The notes beneath the pieces are model-generated. The model had not been told where the DNA came from. It was given only the letters and a program-made list of their open reading frames with translations, and made no database searches. Below, one piece after another: positions 6,682 to 12,290 of a DNA stretch of 12,290 bases; the stretch's first letter is position 1; each line of letters starts with the position of its first letter. The position numbers were made by a program, and so were the translations under genes. Source of the DNA: Chloroflexota bacterium (GTDB lineage: Bacteria; Chloroflexota; Limnocylindria; Limnocylindrales; CSP1-4); NCBI GenBank assembly GCA_017882025.1, contig JADGQG010000039.1, forward strand, positions 1 through 12,290, written 5' to 3'.

Positions 6682-7622
6682 CGGCGCCGGGACTGGCCAG
6701 TCCGGAGCCGGCGGGGCCGCGGCTGCTGCGCGGCGGGCCCATCGCGGCCGAGGTGCGTGCGGCGGTTGCCGCGGAAGTGGTCGCCTTCCGTGAGGCGCAC
6801 GGGTTCGTGCCCGCGCTCGCCGTCGTGATCGTCGGCCGCGACGCGCCCTCCACCGTCTACCTGCACAAGATCCTGGATGGCTGCCGGACCGTGGGGATCG
6901 TCGACCGGCTCATCGAGCTTCCCGAGGATGCCGGCCCCGCGCGCGTCGCCGAGGCGGTCGCGGCACTCAACGCGGACCCCGCGGTGGCGGGGATCATCGT
7001 CCAGATGCCGCTCCCGCCCACGATCCCCCTTCGAACCGTGATTGACGTCCTGGACCCGGCCAAGGATATCGACGGGATCCATCCCCTCAACGCGGGCCTG
7101 CTCGCGCTTGGATACGAGGGTTTCCTCCCGGCGACGGCGCACGCCGCGGTGGAGATCCTCAAGCGGTCCGGGATCCTGCTCGAGGGACGCCGCGCCGTCG
7201 TGGTGGGCCGCTCCAACGTGGTGGGCAAGCCGGCCGCGCTCCTGCTCCTCCGCGAGCACGCCACGGTGACGATCTGCCACTCGCGGACGGTCGACCTGGC
7301 CCGGCGGGTCCGGGACGCGGAGATCGTGATCGTCGCGGCGGGCCGGCCCGGCCTCATCACCGGCGAGATGCTCCGGCCGGGGGCCGTGGTGGTCGACGTC
7401 GGCATCAACGTGCGGGAGGGCCGCATCGTCGGCGACGTGGACGCGGCATCGGCCGCGCCGGTCGTGTCGGCCATCGCGCCGGTCCCGGGCGGCGTGGGAC
7501 CCCTGACGAACGCCATCCTTCTCACCCACCTCATGCGGGCCGCGCGAAACCAGGCGGAGGGCCGGGTCGCCCTCGGCTCCCGATCGATGGTCCCGACCCT
7601 GCCCATGGAGTCCATGCCGTGA
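6678..7622 (+). CDS. folD: FolD-family methylene-THF dehydrogenase with altered cyclohydrolase site
   Basis: A 314-residue cytoplasmic enzyme expected to oxidise methylene-THF to methenyl-THF with NAD(P). Seen are Tyr61, IIVQMPLP (106-113, Gln109), KDIDGIHP (129-136, Asp132), the Rossmann motif GRSNVVGKP (177-185), CHSRT (200-204), DVGIN (240-244) and PVPGGVGPLT (268-277). Two conserved elements are changed. Aligning YLHKILDGC with the usual YVxxKxKAC puts Ile65 at the catalytic lysine, with a lysine one residue earlier (64). The PCTPxG motif reads PATAHA (151-156). The lysine is required for cyclohydrolase activity in E. coli FolD, so a dehydrogenase-only enzyme is inferred, with FchA completing the next step. 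About 18 residues extend beyond the usual C-terminus. The start overlaps the fchA stop (ATGA), and the stop overlaps the fhs start (GTGA), which suggests coupled translation. Confidence 0.92.
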   Translation: MTAPGLASPEPAGPRLLRGGPIAAEVRAAVAAEVVAFREAHGFVPALAVVIVGRDAPSTVYLHKILDGCRTVGIVDRLIELPEDAGPARVAEAVAALNADPAVAGIIVQMPLPPTIPLRTVIDVLDPAKDIDGIHPLNAGLLALGYEGFLPATAHAAVEILKRSGILLEGRRAVVVGRSNVVGKPAALLLLREHATVTICHSRTVDLARRVRDAEIVIVAAGRPGLITGEMLRPGAVVVDVGINVREGRIVGDVDAASAAPVVSAIAPVPGGVGPLTNAILLTHLMRAARNQAEGRVALGSRSMVPTLPMESMP

Positions 7623-9325
7623 GCTTCCCCTCGGACCTCGAGATCGCCCGCGCCGTCACCCCTCGTCCGATCAGGGACGTGGCTGCCGAGATCGGGCTGG
7701 CCGACAGCGAGCTTGAGCTGTACGGCCCGACGAAGGCAAAGGTCACGCTCGCGGCAATCGAGCGCCTGGAGGCCGCCAACCCGCGCGGCAAGTACGTCCT
7801 CGTGACTGCGATCACCCCGACGCCCCTCGGCGAGGGCAAGACGACCACCACGATCGGCCTGACGCAGGGACTCAACCGGATCGGGAAGCGCGCGGCGGCC
7901 GCGATCCGCCAGCCGTCGCTCGGCCCGGTTTTCGGGATCAAGGGCGGGGCCGCGGGCGGCGGCTACTCGCAGGTGATCCCGATGGAGGACTTCAACCTCC
8001 ACCTCACCGGCGACGTGCACGCGATCGGCGCGGCCCACAACCTCGCGGCGGCGTTCCTCGACAACAGCCTCCACCACCGCAACCCGCTCGGGATCGACCC
8101 GCTCGCGGTCCTCTGGCCGCGGGTCGTGGACATCAGCGACCGCGCCCTGCGCCGCACGATCATCGGCCTCGGGGGCCGCGACGGCGGCGTCCCGCGGGAG
8201 ACCGAGTGGCAGATCACGGTTGCCTCGGAGGTCATGGCGATCCTCGCCCTCGCGAAGAGCCTGCCCGACCTGCGCGCACGCCTGGGCCGGGCGGTGCTCG
8301 CCACCACCACGACGGGCGTGCCGGTGACCGCCGAGGATCTTCGGGTCGCCGGTGCCATGGCCGTCCTGCTCCGGGACGCCCTCAAGCCGAACCTGCTCCA
8401 GACGCTCGAGGGCGGCGCCGCCTTCGTCCATTGCGGGCCGTTCGCGAACATCGCCCACGGCAACAGCTCGATCCTCGCCGACCGGCTGGCGCTCGCCACC
8501 CACGAGGTGGTCTGCACGGAAGCCGGCTTCGGGGCCGACATGGGCGCCGAGAAGTTCTTCGACATCAAGTGCCGCGCATCGGGGCTGAAGCCGGACGCGG
8601 CCGTCGTGGTCGTGACGATCCGCGCGCTCAAGATGCACGGCGGGGTCGGCAGGATCGTGGCCGGCAAGCCGCTGGACCCTGCCCTCCTCGCGGACAACCC
8701 GGACGCCGTCCGCCGGGGCGCCGACAACCTTGCCGCGCACATCGAGATCGTGCGGACCTACGGGATCCCGGTCGTGGTCGCGATCAACAGCTTCCCGACC
8801 GACACGGACGCCGAGGTCGCCGCGATCCGCGAGGTGGCCCTCGCGGCTGGTGCGCGCGACGCGGTCGTGACGACGCATTTCGCCGACGGCGGGCGCGGGG
8901 CCGAGGAGCTCGCCCGGGCGACCTGGGCGGCGGCCACGTCGGGCGAAGCGGACTTCCACTTCCTCTACCCGGACGACCTCCCATTGCGCGAGAAGATCGA
9001 GGCGATCGCCGTCCGCATCTACGGCGCAAACGGCGTGGACGAGCTGCCCGCAGCAACGAAGGCGCTCACGCTCTACGAGGAGCTCGGGTTCGGGCACCTG
9101 CCCGTCTGCATGGCCAAGACGCAGTACTCGCTCAGCCACGACCCGGCGCTCAAGGGGCGCCCGCGCGGCTTCCGGCTCCCGATCCGCGAGGTTCGGCTGG
9201 CAGCGGGCGCCGGGTTCATCACGCCGCTCGCGGGCGAGATGCGGACGATGCCCGGGCTGCCGTCGCGCCCGGGCGGCGAGAACATCGACATCGACGCCGA
9301 CGGGAACGTCGTCGGGCTCTTCTAG
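7619..9325 (+). CDS. fhs: Formate--tetrahydrofolate ligase
   Basis: A 568-residue cytoplasmic ATP-dependent enzyme joining formate to THF to give 10-formyl-THF, or running in reverse to make ATP. The protein is full-length. Visible signatures are the P-loop TPLGEGKTTTT (68-78, Lys74), SLGPVFGIKGGAAGGG, PMEDFNLHLTGD, GPFANIAHGNSS, EAGFGADMGAEKFFDIKCR, AKTQYSLSHDP and GEMRTMPGLP. GTG at 7619 overlaps the folD stop by 4 bp, and homology begins close behind it, so the start is secure; no separate promoter is needed. It is the last gene of the fchA-folD-fhs operon. Its TAG stop lies in the palindrome CTAG that also holds the stop of the convergent gene at 9322. Nothing shows the direction of flux: it could feed formate into purine and serine synthesis or recover formate from formyl-THF. 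Confidence 0.97.
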   Translation: MSFPSDLEIARAVTPRPIRDVAAEIGLADSELELYGPTKAKVTLAAIERLEAANPRGKYVLVTAITPTPLGEGKTTTTIGLTQGLNRIGKRAAAAIRQPSLGPVFGIKGGAAGGGYSQVIPMEDFNLHLTGDVHAIGAAHNLAAAFLDNSLHHRNPLGIDPLAVLWPRVVDISDRALRRTIIGLGGRDGGVPRETEWQITVASEVMAILALAKSLPDLRARLGRAVLATTTTGVPVTAEDLRVAGAMAVLLRDALKPNLLQTLEGGAAFVHCGPFANIAHGNSSILADRLALATHEVVCTEAGFGADMGAEKFFDIKCRASGLKPDAAVVVVTIRALKMHGGVGRIVAGKPLDPALLADNPDAVRRGADNLAAHIEIVRTYGIPVVVAINSFPTDTDAEVAAIREVALAAGARDAVVTTHFADGGRGAEELARATWAAATSGEADFHFLYPDDLPLREKIEAIAVRIYGANGVDELPAATKALTLYEELGFGHLPVCMAKTQYSLSHDPALKGRPRGFRLPIREVRLAAGAGFITPLAGEMRTMPGLPSRPGGENIDIDADGNVVGLF

Positions 9326-9798
9326 CGCGGCCCGCCCGCCTCATCCGGGTCACCCAGGCCGAACGGGTCGCCCGCCAGGTCTCGCCACGGCCCCAGCAGG
9401 AGCGTGAGCTCGGACTCCCGAAGCTGGTCCGCCAGGACGACGCCATACGCCGCATCGAGGACAATCGAGAGCGCCGCCAGGCGAGGACCGAGCGACGCTG
9501 CGACCTCGCTGGTGCCGGCGACTCCGGCCGGGAACCAATGTTGTGCGCTCCCGGCCCAGCGCTCCACCTCCCGGCCGATCGCGCGCACCGCATCGAGGCG
9601 ACCCGCGCGGCGGGCGATCTCGCGCAACTCCAGGCGGAGCTCGGCGCGGGCAATCACCTGCGGATCGAGCGCGTCGGTGCCCACCACGCCGCCGCCCGCC
9701 GCACCGAGCGCGACGATCTCCGGGGTGTCGAGCCGATCGAGCGCGTCCAGGAAGCGGTCGGCCGCACCGTCATGCGGGCCGAACTCGCCGTGGGTCAT
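9322..9798 (-). CDS. Hypothetical protein, predicted helical, 158 residues
   Basis: I do not recognise the family. The protein is soluble, without signal peptide or membrane span, and looks mainly alpha-helical: an amphipathic helix at about 12-22 (DRFLDALDRL), a Gly-rich turn (31-40), a long charged helix at about 47-82 ending in EVERW, and a more hydrophobic helix at 105-127 (RLAALSIVLDAAYGVVLAD). ATG at 9798 is the first start after the stop of the upstream gene, 23 nt away, so the two are probably co-transcribed. Ribosome binding site is weak. It ends tail to tail with fhs; the two TAG stops share CTAG at 9322-9325. Third-position GC is like that of its neighbours, supporting a real gene. 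Confidence 0.65.
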   Translation of the reverse strand: MTHGEFGPHDGAADRFLDALDRLDTPEIVALGAAGGGVVGTDALDPQVIARAELRLELREIARRAGRLDAVRAIGREVERWAGSAQHWFPAGVAGTSEVAASLGPRLAALSIVLDAAYGVVLADQLRESELTLLLGPWRDLAGDPFGLGDPDEAGGPR

Positions 9799-9821
9799 CG
9801 GTCGTGGGCCCCGATCCGGGC

Positions 9822-10049
9822 CTAGAGGCTCGTCGAGATGAAGAGGCACGCGGCGACCACCAGCCCGGCCCCGACCCCGAGGAACCCGGCGCCCCATGCG
9901 AACCAATCGACGGGCCCGAGCGGGGCGCCGTGCGCGTGGTCTCCCTGCGCCACGTCCTCGTGGGAACCCTCGCCGTGGGTGGCGCCGTGGGGCGCGTCTC
10001 CGGAATGGGCGCCGCGGAGCTCGTCGCTGACGTGGGTGGTCTCGCTCAT
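9822..10049 (-). CDS. Small histidine-rich single-span membrane protein
   Basis: A 75-residue protein of unknown function. The first 43 residues are hydrophilic and rich in His (positions 6, 15, 21, 25, 30, 38, 40), Gly, Asp and Glu. Residues 48-71 (WFAWGAGFLG... to LFI) form one transmembrane helix that ends the protein. The His/acid-rich arm could bind metal, but this is a guess. ATG at 10049 has GAGG 8 nt upstream. An in-frame ATG at 10091, with AGGA 7 nt upstream, would add 14 residues and is a real alternative. The 158-residue gene follows after 23 nt on the same strand, so they likely form an operon. A histidine phosphatase gene diverges at 10124. Confidence 0.65.
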   Translation of the reverse strand: MSETTHVSDELRGAHSGDAPHGATHGEGSHEDVAQGDHAHGAPLGPVDWFAWGAGFLGVGAGLVVAACLFISTSL

Positions 10050-10108
10050 GCGGATCCTCGTGCCGCCGGCGTGCTCGCCGATCACTTCCATTGTCGCATC
10101 CTGCGTCG

Positions 10109-10114
10109 TATCGT
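10109..10114 (+). promoter_or_regulatory. Putative -10 hexamer TATCGT for the histidine phosphatase gene
   Basis: TATCGT ends 9 nt before the ATG at 10124, the same spacing as for the membrane protein gene at 1985. The mRNA would have almost no leader. No clear -35 or Shine-Dalgarno sequence is seen. Confidence 0.4.
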
Positions 10115-10123
10115 TCGGCGGCC

Positions 10124-10795
10124 ATGCTGACCTTCGTCCTGACCCGGCACGGCCTGACGGACCGCTCAGACCCGGAGCAGCACTTGGGGCAGCGACTTGA
10201 CGTGGGACTCTCGGTCGCGGGGCGTGCGCAGGCCGCCGCACTGGCGGCGCGGATCGGGGCCGAGCACTTCGACCGGATCATCGCGAGCCCGCTCCTGCGG
10301 GCACAGGAGACGGCCCGCGCCGTGGCCGGCGATCGCGCGGTGGAGCTGGATGCGCGGCTCTCCGAGATGAACTACGGGCGCTGGGAAGGCCTCACCTACG
10401 AGCAGATCGACGCGTCGGACGCCTCCTACCGGGCGCGCTGGGAGGCCGATCCGGCCGGCCTCCGGTGCCCCGGCGGCGAGTCCGGCGAGGATGTCGCCGG
10501 GCGCGCACGGACGTTCCTGCAGGACCTACTCGCCTGGGCCGCGCCCGCGACCGAGGGACAGCAGATCGTGCTGACGGTCGCGCACAGCTCGTTCAACCGC
10601 GTCCTGCTGTGCGTGGCGATGGGCGTTCCCGTGCGCGACTATCGGCGCCGCTTCGCGCAGGGTCAGGGAAACCTGACCGTGATCCGCTGGCCCGCCGGGG
10701 CGCACGTGGTCGACGGCCGGCTGCTGGTCGCGAACGACACGTCGCACCTCGCGGCGCCGGGTCAGTCACCCTGGGAGCTGGCACCGGGCGCCTGA
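10124..10795 (+). CDS. Histidine phosphatase family protein (phosphoglycerate mutase-like)
   Basis: A 223-residue cytoplasmic phosphatase or mutase. The catalytic RHG lies at 8-10 (His9 would be phosphorylated), followed by SPLLRAQETA (55-64, Arg59), the proton-donor glutamate in SEMNYGRWEGL (80-90, Glu81), PGGES (116-120) and the second histidine in VAHSSFNR (152-159, His154). All four key residues are present, so it should be active. GESxEDVxxR and YGxWEG resemble CobC/GpmB-like broad phosphatases, which act on alpha-ribazole phosphate, sugar phosphates or 3-phosphoglycerate; the substrate cannot be read from the sequence. ATG at 10124 places RHG at the usual distance from the N-terminus. 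It stands alone: the gene to the left diverges and the one to the right converges. The C-terminal 25 residues are a Pro/Gly-rich tail. Confidence 0.9.
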   Translation: MLTFVLTRHGLTDRSDPEQHLGQRLDVGLSVAGRAQAAALAARIGAEHFDRIIASPLLRAQETARAVAGDRAVELDARLSEMNYGRWEGLTYEQIDASDASYRARWEADPAGLRCPGGESGEDVAGRARTFLQDLLAWAAPATEGQQIVLTVAHSSFNRVLLCVAMGVPVRDYRRRFAQGQGNLTVIRWPAGAHVVDGRLLVANDTSHLAAPGQSPWELAPGA

Positions 10796-10807
10796 TGGAC
10801 CCGGGAC

Positions 10808-10820
10808 CGCGCTGAGCGCG
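10808..10820 (+). terminator. Short GC hairpin after the histidine phosphatase gene
   Basis: CGCGC-TGA-GCGCG forms a 5-bp stem 12 nt beyond the stop at 10795. No T-run follows. Short GC stems arise often by chance in DNA of this composition, so support is weak. The 10-bp direct repeat CGGCGGGCGT at 10824-10833 and 10844-10853 lies next to it. Confidence 0.25.
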
Positions 10821-10921
10821 AGCCGGCGGGCGTTTGAGCCGTTCGGCGGGCGTCGCCCGGACTGCAACCAACAGGCCTCGCGACTGCTCGTGACGGTTCG
10901 CGGGCGCCCTGCTGCCTCGCT

Positions 10922-10942
10922 TTGTTGCGGGTGGCCCAACAA
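10922..10942. terminator. Inverted repeat TTGTTG-N9-CAACAA between convergent genes
   Basis: The AT-richer stem TTGTTG/CAACAA with a 9-nt loop stands out from the GC-rich background. An inner GGG/CCC pairing is an alternative fold. It lies in the 235-bp gap between the convergent histidine phosphatase and DedA genes, where a two-way terminator would be expected. I see no gene in this gap. Confidence 0.3.
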
Positions 10943-11030
10943 GAGCCGTCGACGTGGAGCGCCCGGCGCCCACGGCCCGATCTGCTGCGTGGTGCGCAAC
11001 GTTGACGCCGCGGCGCGGGCGGCTTCGGGC

Positions 11031-11693
11031 TCAGACCTCGCGGCGCCGCCCAGGGACCGGACGGCCCAGGCGAAGCCAGAGCAGCGCGGCGAGACCAACC
11101 ACCACCGCCACGGCGATCAGGAAGTCGAACGGCTGGAGCGCGCGCCGGATCTCCTCCCAGTTCTTCCCCAGCTGGACGCCGGCCCAGACCAGCGCGGTGG
11201 ACCACAGGAAGGCGCCCGCGGTGGAGTAGAGGACGAACGTCCGGATCGGCATCCGGGCCACCCCGGCGGGAAAGCTGATGAACGTCCGGACGATCGGGAG
11301 CAGGCGGCTGAAGAAGGCCGTCTGGGCGCCCCAGCGAGCGAAGAAGCGCTCCGCGATCTCGATCTCGTGCGGTCGGATCAGCAGGTACTTCCCGTACCGT
11401 TCCAGGAAGGGCCGGCCGCCCCAGGCCCCGATCGCATAGGCGATGACAGACCCGAACGTGTTCCCGAGCGTGGCAACCACGATGACGATCCAGAAGTTCC
11501 AGGCGCCGTGCGTCAGCGGCTCGATCTTCGTCGGGTCGGACACCAGGAAGCCGGCGAACGGAAGGATGAGCTCCGAGGGGAGCGGGACCATCGCCGATTC
11601 GATCGCCATGGCCAGCATGACCCCCAGGTAGCCGACGGCGCCGTAGAGCGACTCCAGGAACGGGCGGACGATCTGGTCGATGATGGAAAGCAT
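11031..11693 (-). CDS. DedA family (SNARE-associated/VTT domain) membrane protein
   Basis: A 220-residue inner-membrane protein of the DedA family, whose characterised members flip undecaprenyl phosphate or other phospholipids and affect envelope homeostasis. Typical features are the re-entrant segment GYLGVMLAMAIESAMVPLPSE (key residues Glu32, Pro37, Pro39), the small-residue span ATLGNTFGSVIAYAIG (74-89), and FFSRLLPIVRTFISFPAG (127-144) with Arg130, Pro133 and Arg136, followed by ARMPIRTF. The last span is about 189-208 and ends in a basic tail, RPVPGRRREV. Length is normal. ATG at 11693 is chosen because homology starts soon after it and TATCCT lies 7 nt upstream, which fits leaderless expression. 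It diverges from hutH with a 61-bp gap. Substrate is not readable from the sequence. Confidence 0.92.
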   Translation of the reverse strand: MLSIIDQIVRPFLESLYGAVGYLGVMLAMAIESAMVPLPSELILPFAGFLVSDPTKIEPLTHGAWNFWIVIVVATLGNTFGSVIAYAIGAWGGRPFLERYGKYLLIRPHEIEIAERFFARWGAQTAFFSRLLPIVRTFISFPAGVARMPIRTFVLYSTAGAFLWSTALVWAGVQLGKNWEEIRRALQPFDFLIAVAVVVGLAALLWLRLGRPVPGRRREV

Positions 11694-11700
11694 CCCGCGG

Positions 11701-11706
11701 AGGATA
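11701..11706 (-). promoter_or_regulatory. -10 hexamer TATCCT of the DedA gene
   Basis: On the minus strand TATCCT ends 7 nt before the ATG at 11693. This places the transcription start at the start codon and implies a leaderless mRNA. Confidence 0.5.
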
Positions 11707-11712
11707 CGCGAG

Positions 11713-11731
11713 GCGCCGGGATGTCGGGCGC
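11713..11731. repeat. Inverted repeat GCGCC-N9-GGCGC midway between divergent promoters
   Basis: The centre of this repeat (11722) lies almost halfway between the dedA -10 (11701-11706) and the hutH -10 (11742-11747), where both -35 regions must fall. A regulator bound there could affect both genes. Short GC-rich repeats are common here, so this is tentative. Confidence 0.3.
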
Positions 11732-11741
11732 TTCGCGGGGC

Positions 11742-11747
11742 TATGCT
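11742..11747 (+). promoter_or_regulatory. -10 hexamer TATGCT of hutH
   Basis: TATGCT ends 7 nt before the ATG at 11755, again consistent with transcription starting at the start codon. It mirrors the arrangement of the divergent DedA gene. Confidence 0.5.
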
Positions 11748-11754
11748 CGCGGCG

Positions 11755-12290
11755 ATGACGCAGCCGCCCGCCCGGCCCGGATTGTCTCCGCGAGACCACG
11801 ACCTCCTGGTCGGACCGCACCGCGCGCCGGACGCGGCCGGGTCCGGCGTCGTGGTCCTGACGGGCGCCGACCTCACGATCGAAGACGTGGAGGCGGTCGC
11901 GCGCGGCGGCGCCCCGGCGCGGCTGGACGTCCACGCCCGCGCCCGCATGGACGAGGCTCGCGCCGTCGTGGAGCGGCTCGTCGCGGCCGGCGCGGTGGTC
12001 TATGGGATCACGACCGGCTTCGGGGACCTGGCCAGCACGTACATCCCACCGGCCGATGCCCGGCAGCTCCAGGAGAACCTCCTCGTGAGCCACGCGGTGG
12101 GCGTCGGCGCCCCCCTGCCCCGGGACGTGGTCCGCGCGATGCTGCTCCTCCGGGCCAACACGCTCGCGCTCGGCCACTCCGGCTGCCGGCCTGTGCTGGT
12201 GGACCGACTCCTCGCGTTCCTCGAGGCGGGCATCCACCCGGTCGTACCTGCCCAGGGGAGCGTGGGGGCGTCGGGTGACCTCGCGCCGCT
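11755..12290 (+). CDS. hutH: Histidine ammonia-lyase (3'-partial)
   Basis: The N-terminal 178 residues of a lyase that converts histidine to urocanate and ammonia, the first step of histidine degradation; the right edge cuts the gene at roughly one third of its usual length. VVYGITTGFGDLA (with the conserved Tyr), the stretch ENLLVSHAVGVGAPLP, RANTLALGHSG and QGSVGASGDLAP are all typical of the family. Ala172-Ser173-Gly174 would cyclise into the MIO cofactor. The MIO region and histidine-type context favour HutH over phenylalanine or tyrosine ammonia-lyases, but these share the visible motifs, so specificity is not certain. About 30 residues precede the normal start (LTGADLTIEDV); ATG at 11755 is preferred because of TATGCT 7 nt upstream, while GTG at 11851 would give the usual length. 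The rest of any hut operon lies outside the window. Confidence 0.9.
   Translation, partial: MTQPPARPGLSPRDHDLLVGPHRAPDAAGSGVVVLTGADLTIEDVEAVARGGAPARLDVHARARMDEARAVVERLVAAGAVVYGITTGFGDLASTYIPPADARQLQENLLVSHAVGVGAPLPRDVVRAMLLLRANTLALGHSGCRPVLVDRLLAFLEAGIHPVVPAQGSVGASGDLAP

Noticed and set aside
6857..9139. A long antisense frame opposite folD and fhs
   Set aside because: It reads as Arg/Asp/Val-rich sequence without domain signals, while the plus strand carries textbook FolD and Fhs motifs throughout.
10796..11030. A tRNA or small RNA gene in the gap between convergent genes
   Set aside because: I could not fold any stretch into a cloverleaf, and no known RNA motif is visible. Only short hairpins are present.
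10762..12278. Long frames on both strands across the DedA and hutH region
   Set aside because: They run through the non-coding gap and both real genes in wrong phases and have no recognisable motif.

Overview
The window is very GC-rich, with G or C at most third codon positions, from a bacterium I would place in Chloroflexota (a Limnocylindria-like lineage) or possibly Actinomycetota. This placement is an inference from base composition, gene content, a Gram-positive-type LexA box and many apparently leaderless start codons; nothing in the window fixes the taxon. Coding density is high. I see no tRNA, rRNA, CRISPR array, insertion sequence or other mobile element.

Left part (1-4041, minus strand): two paralogous large membrane proteins of a GT-C-like glycosyltransferase type, in tandem. 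The second one runs off the left edge, probably only a few residues before its end. A perfect 7-bp inverted repeat lies between them. Divergent from this pair, with only 9 bp between start codons, is dinB (4051-5307, plus), encoding Y-family DNA polymerase IV with intact catalytic residues and a C-terminal clamp-binding motif.

Middle (5308-5982): a 90-residue protein of unknown function has a sigma70-type promoter carrying two LexA/SOS boxes and a good Shine-Dalgarno sequence. It is a strong candidate DNA-damage-inducible gene next to the translesion polymerase. Two hairpins follow it, one of them very stable.

One-carbon operon (5983-9325, plus): fchA, folD and fhs, joined by ATGA and GTGA overlaps, interconvert formate, formyl-, methenyl- and methylene-tetrahydrofolate. 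The FolD is unusual. The catalytic lysine needed for cyclohydrolase activity is isoleucine, and the PCTPxG motif reads PATAHA. The neighbouring FchA-type protein would supply the missing cyclohydrolase step.

Right part (9322-12290): convergent to fhs, sharing a CTAG stop palindrome, are a 158-residue helical protein of unknown function and a small His-rich single-span membrane protein on the minus strand. Then come a histidine phosphatase (plus), a DedA/SNARE-associated membrane protein (minus) and the start of hutH, histidine ammonia-lyase (plus, cut by the right edge). HutH and the FchA/cyclodeaminase family meet biochemically in histidine degradation, so a metabolic link is possible.

A feature running through the window is a TAnnnT -10 hexamer placed 6-9 nt before the start codon of most first-in-operon genes, which implies leaderless or near-leaderless mRNAs. 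The SOS-boxed small gene stands out as an exception with a long leader.
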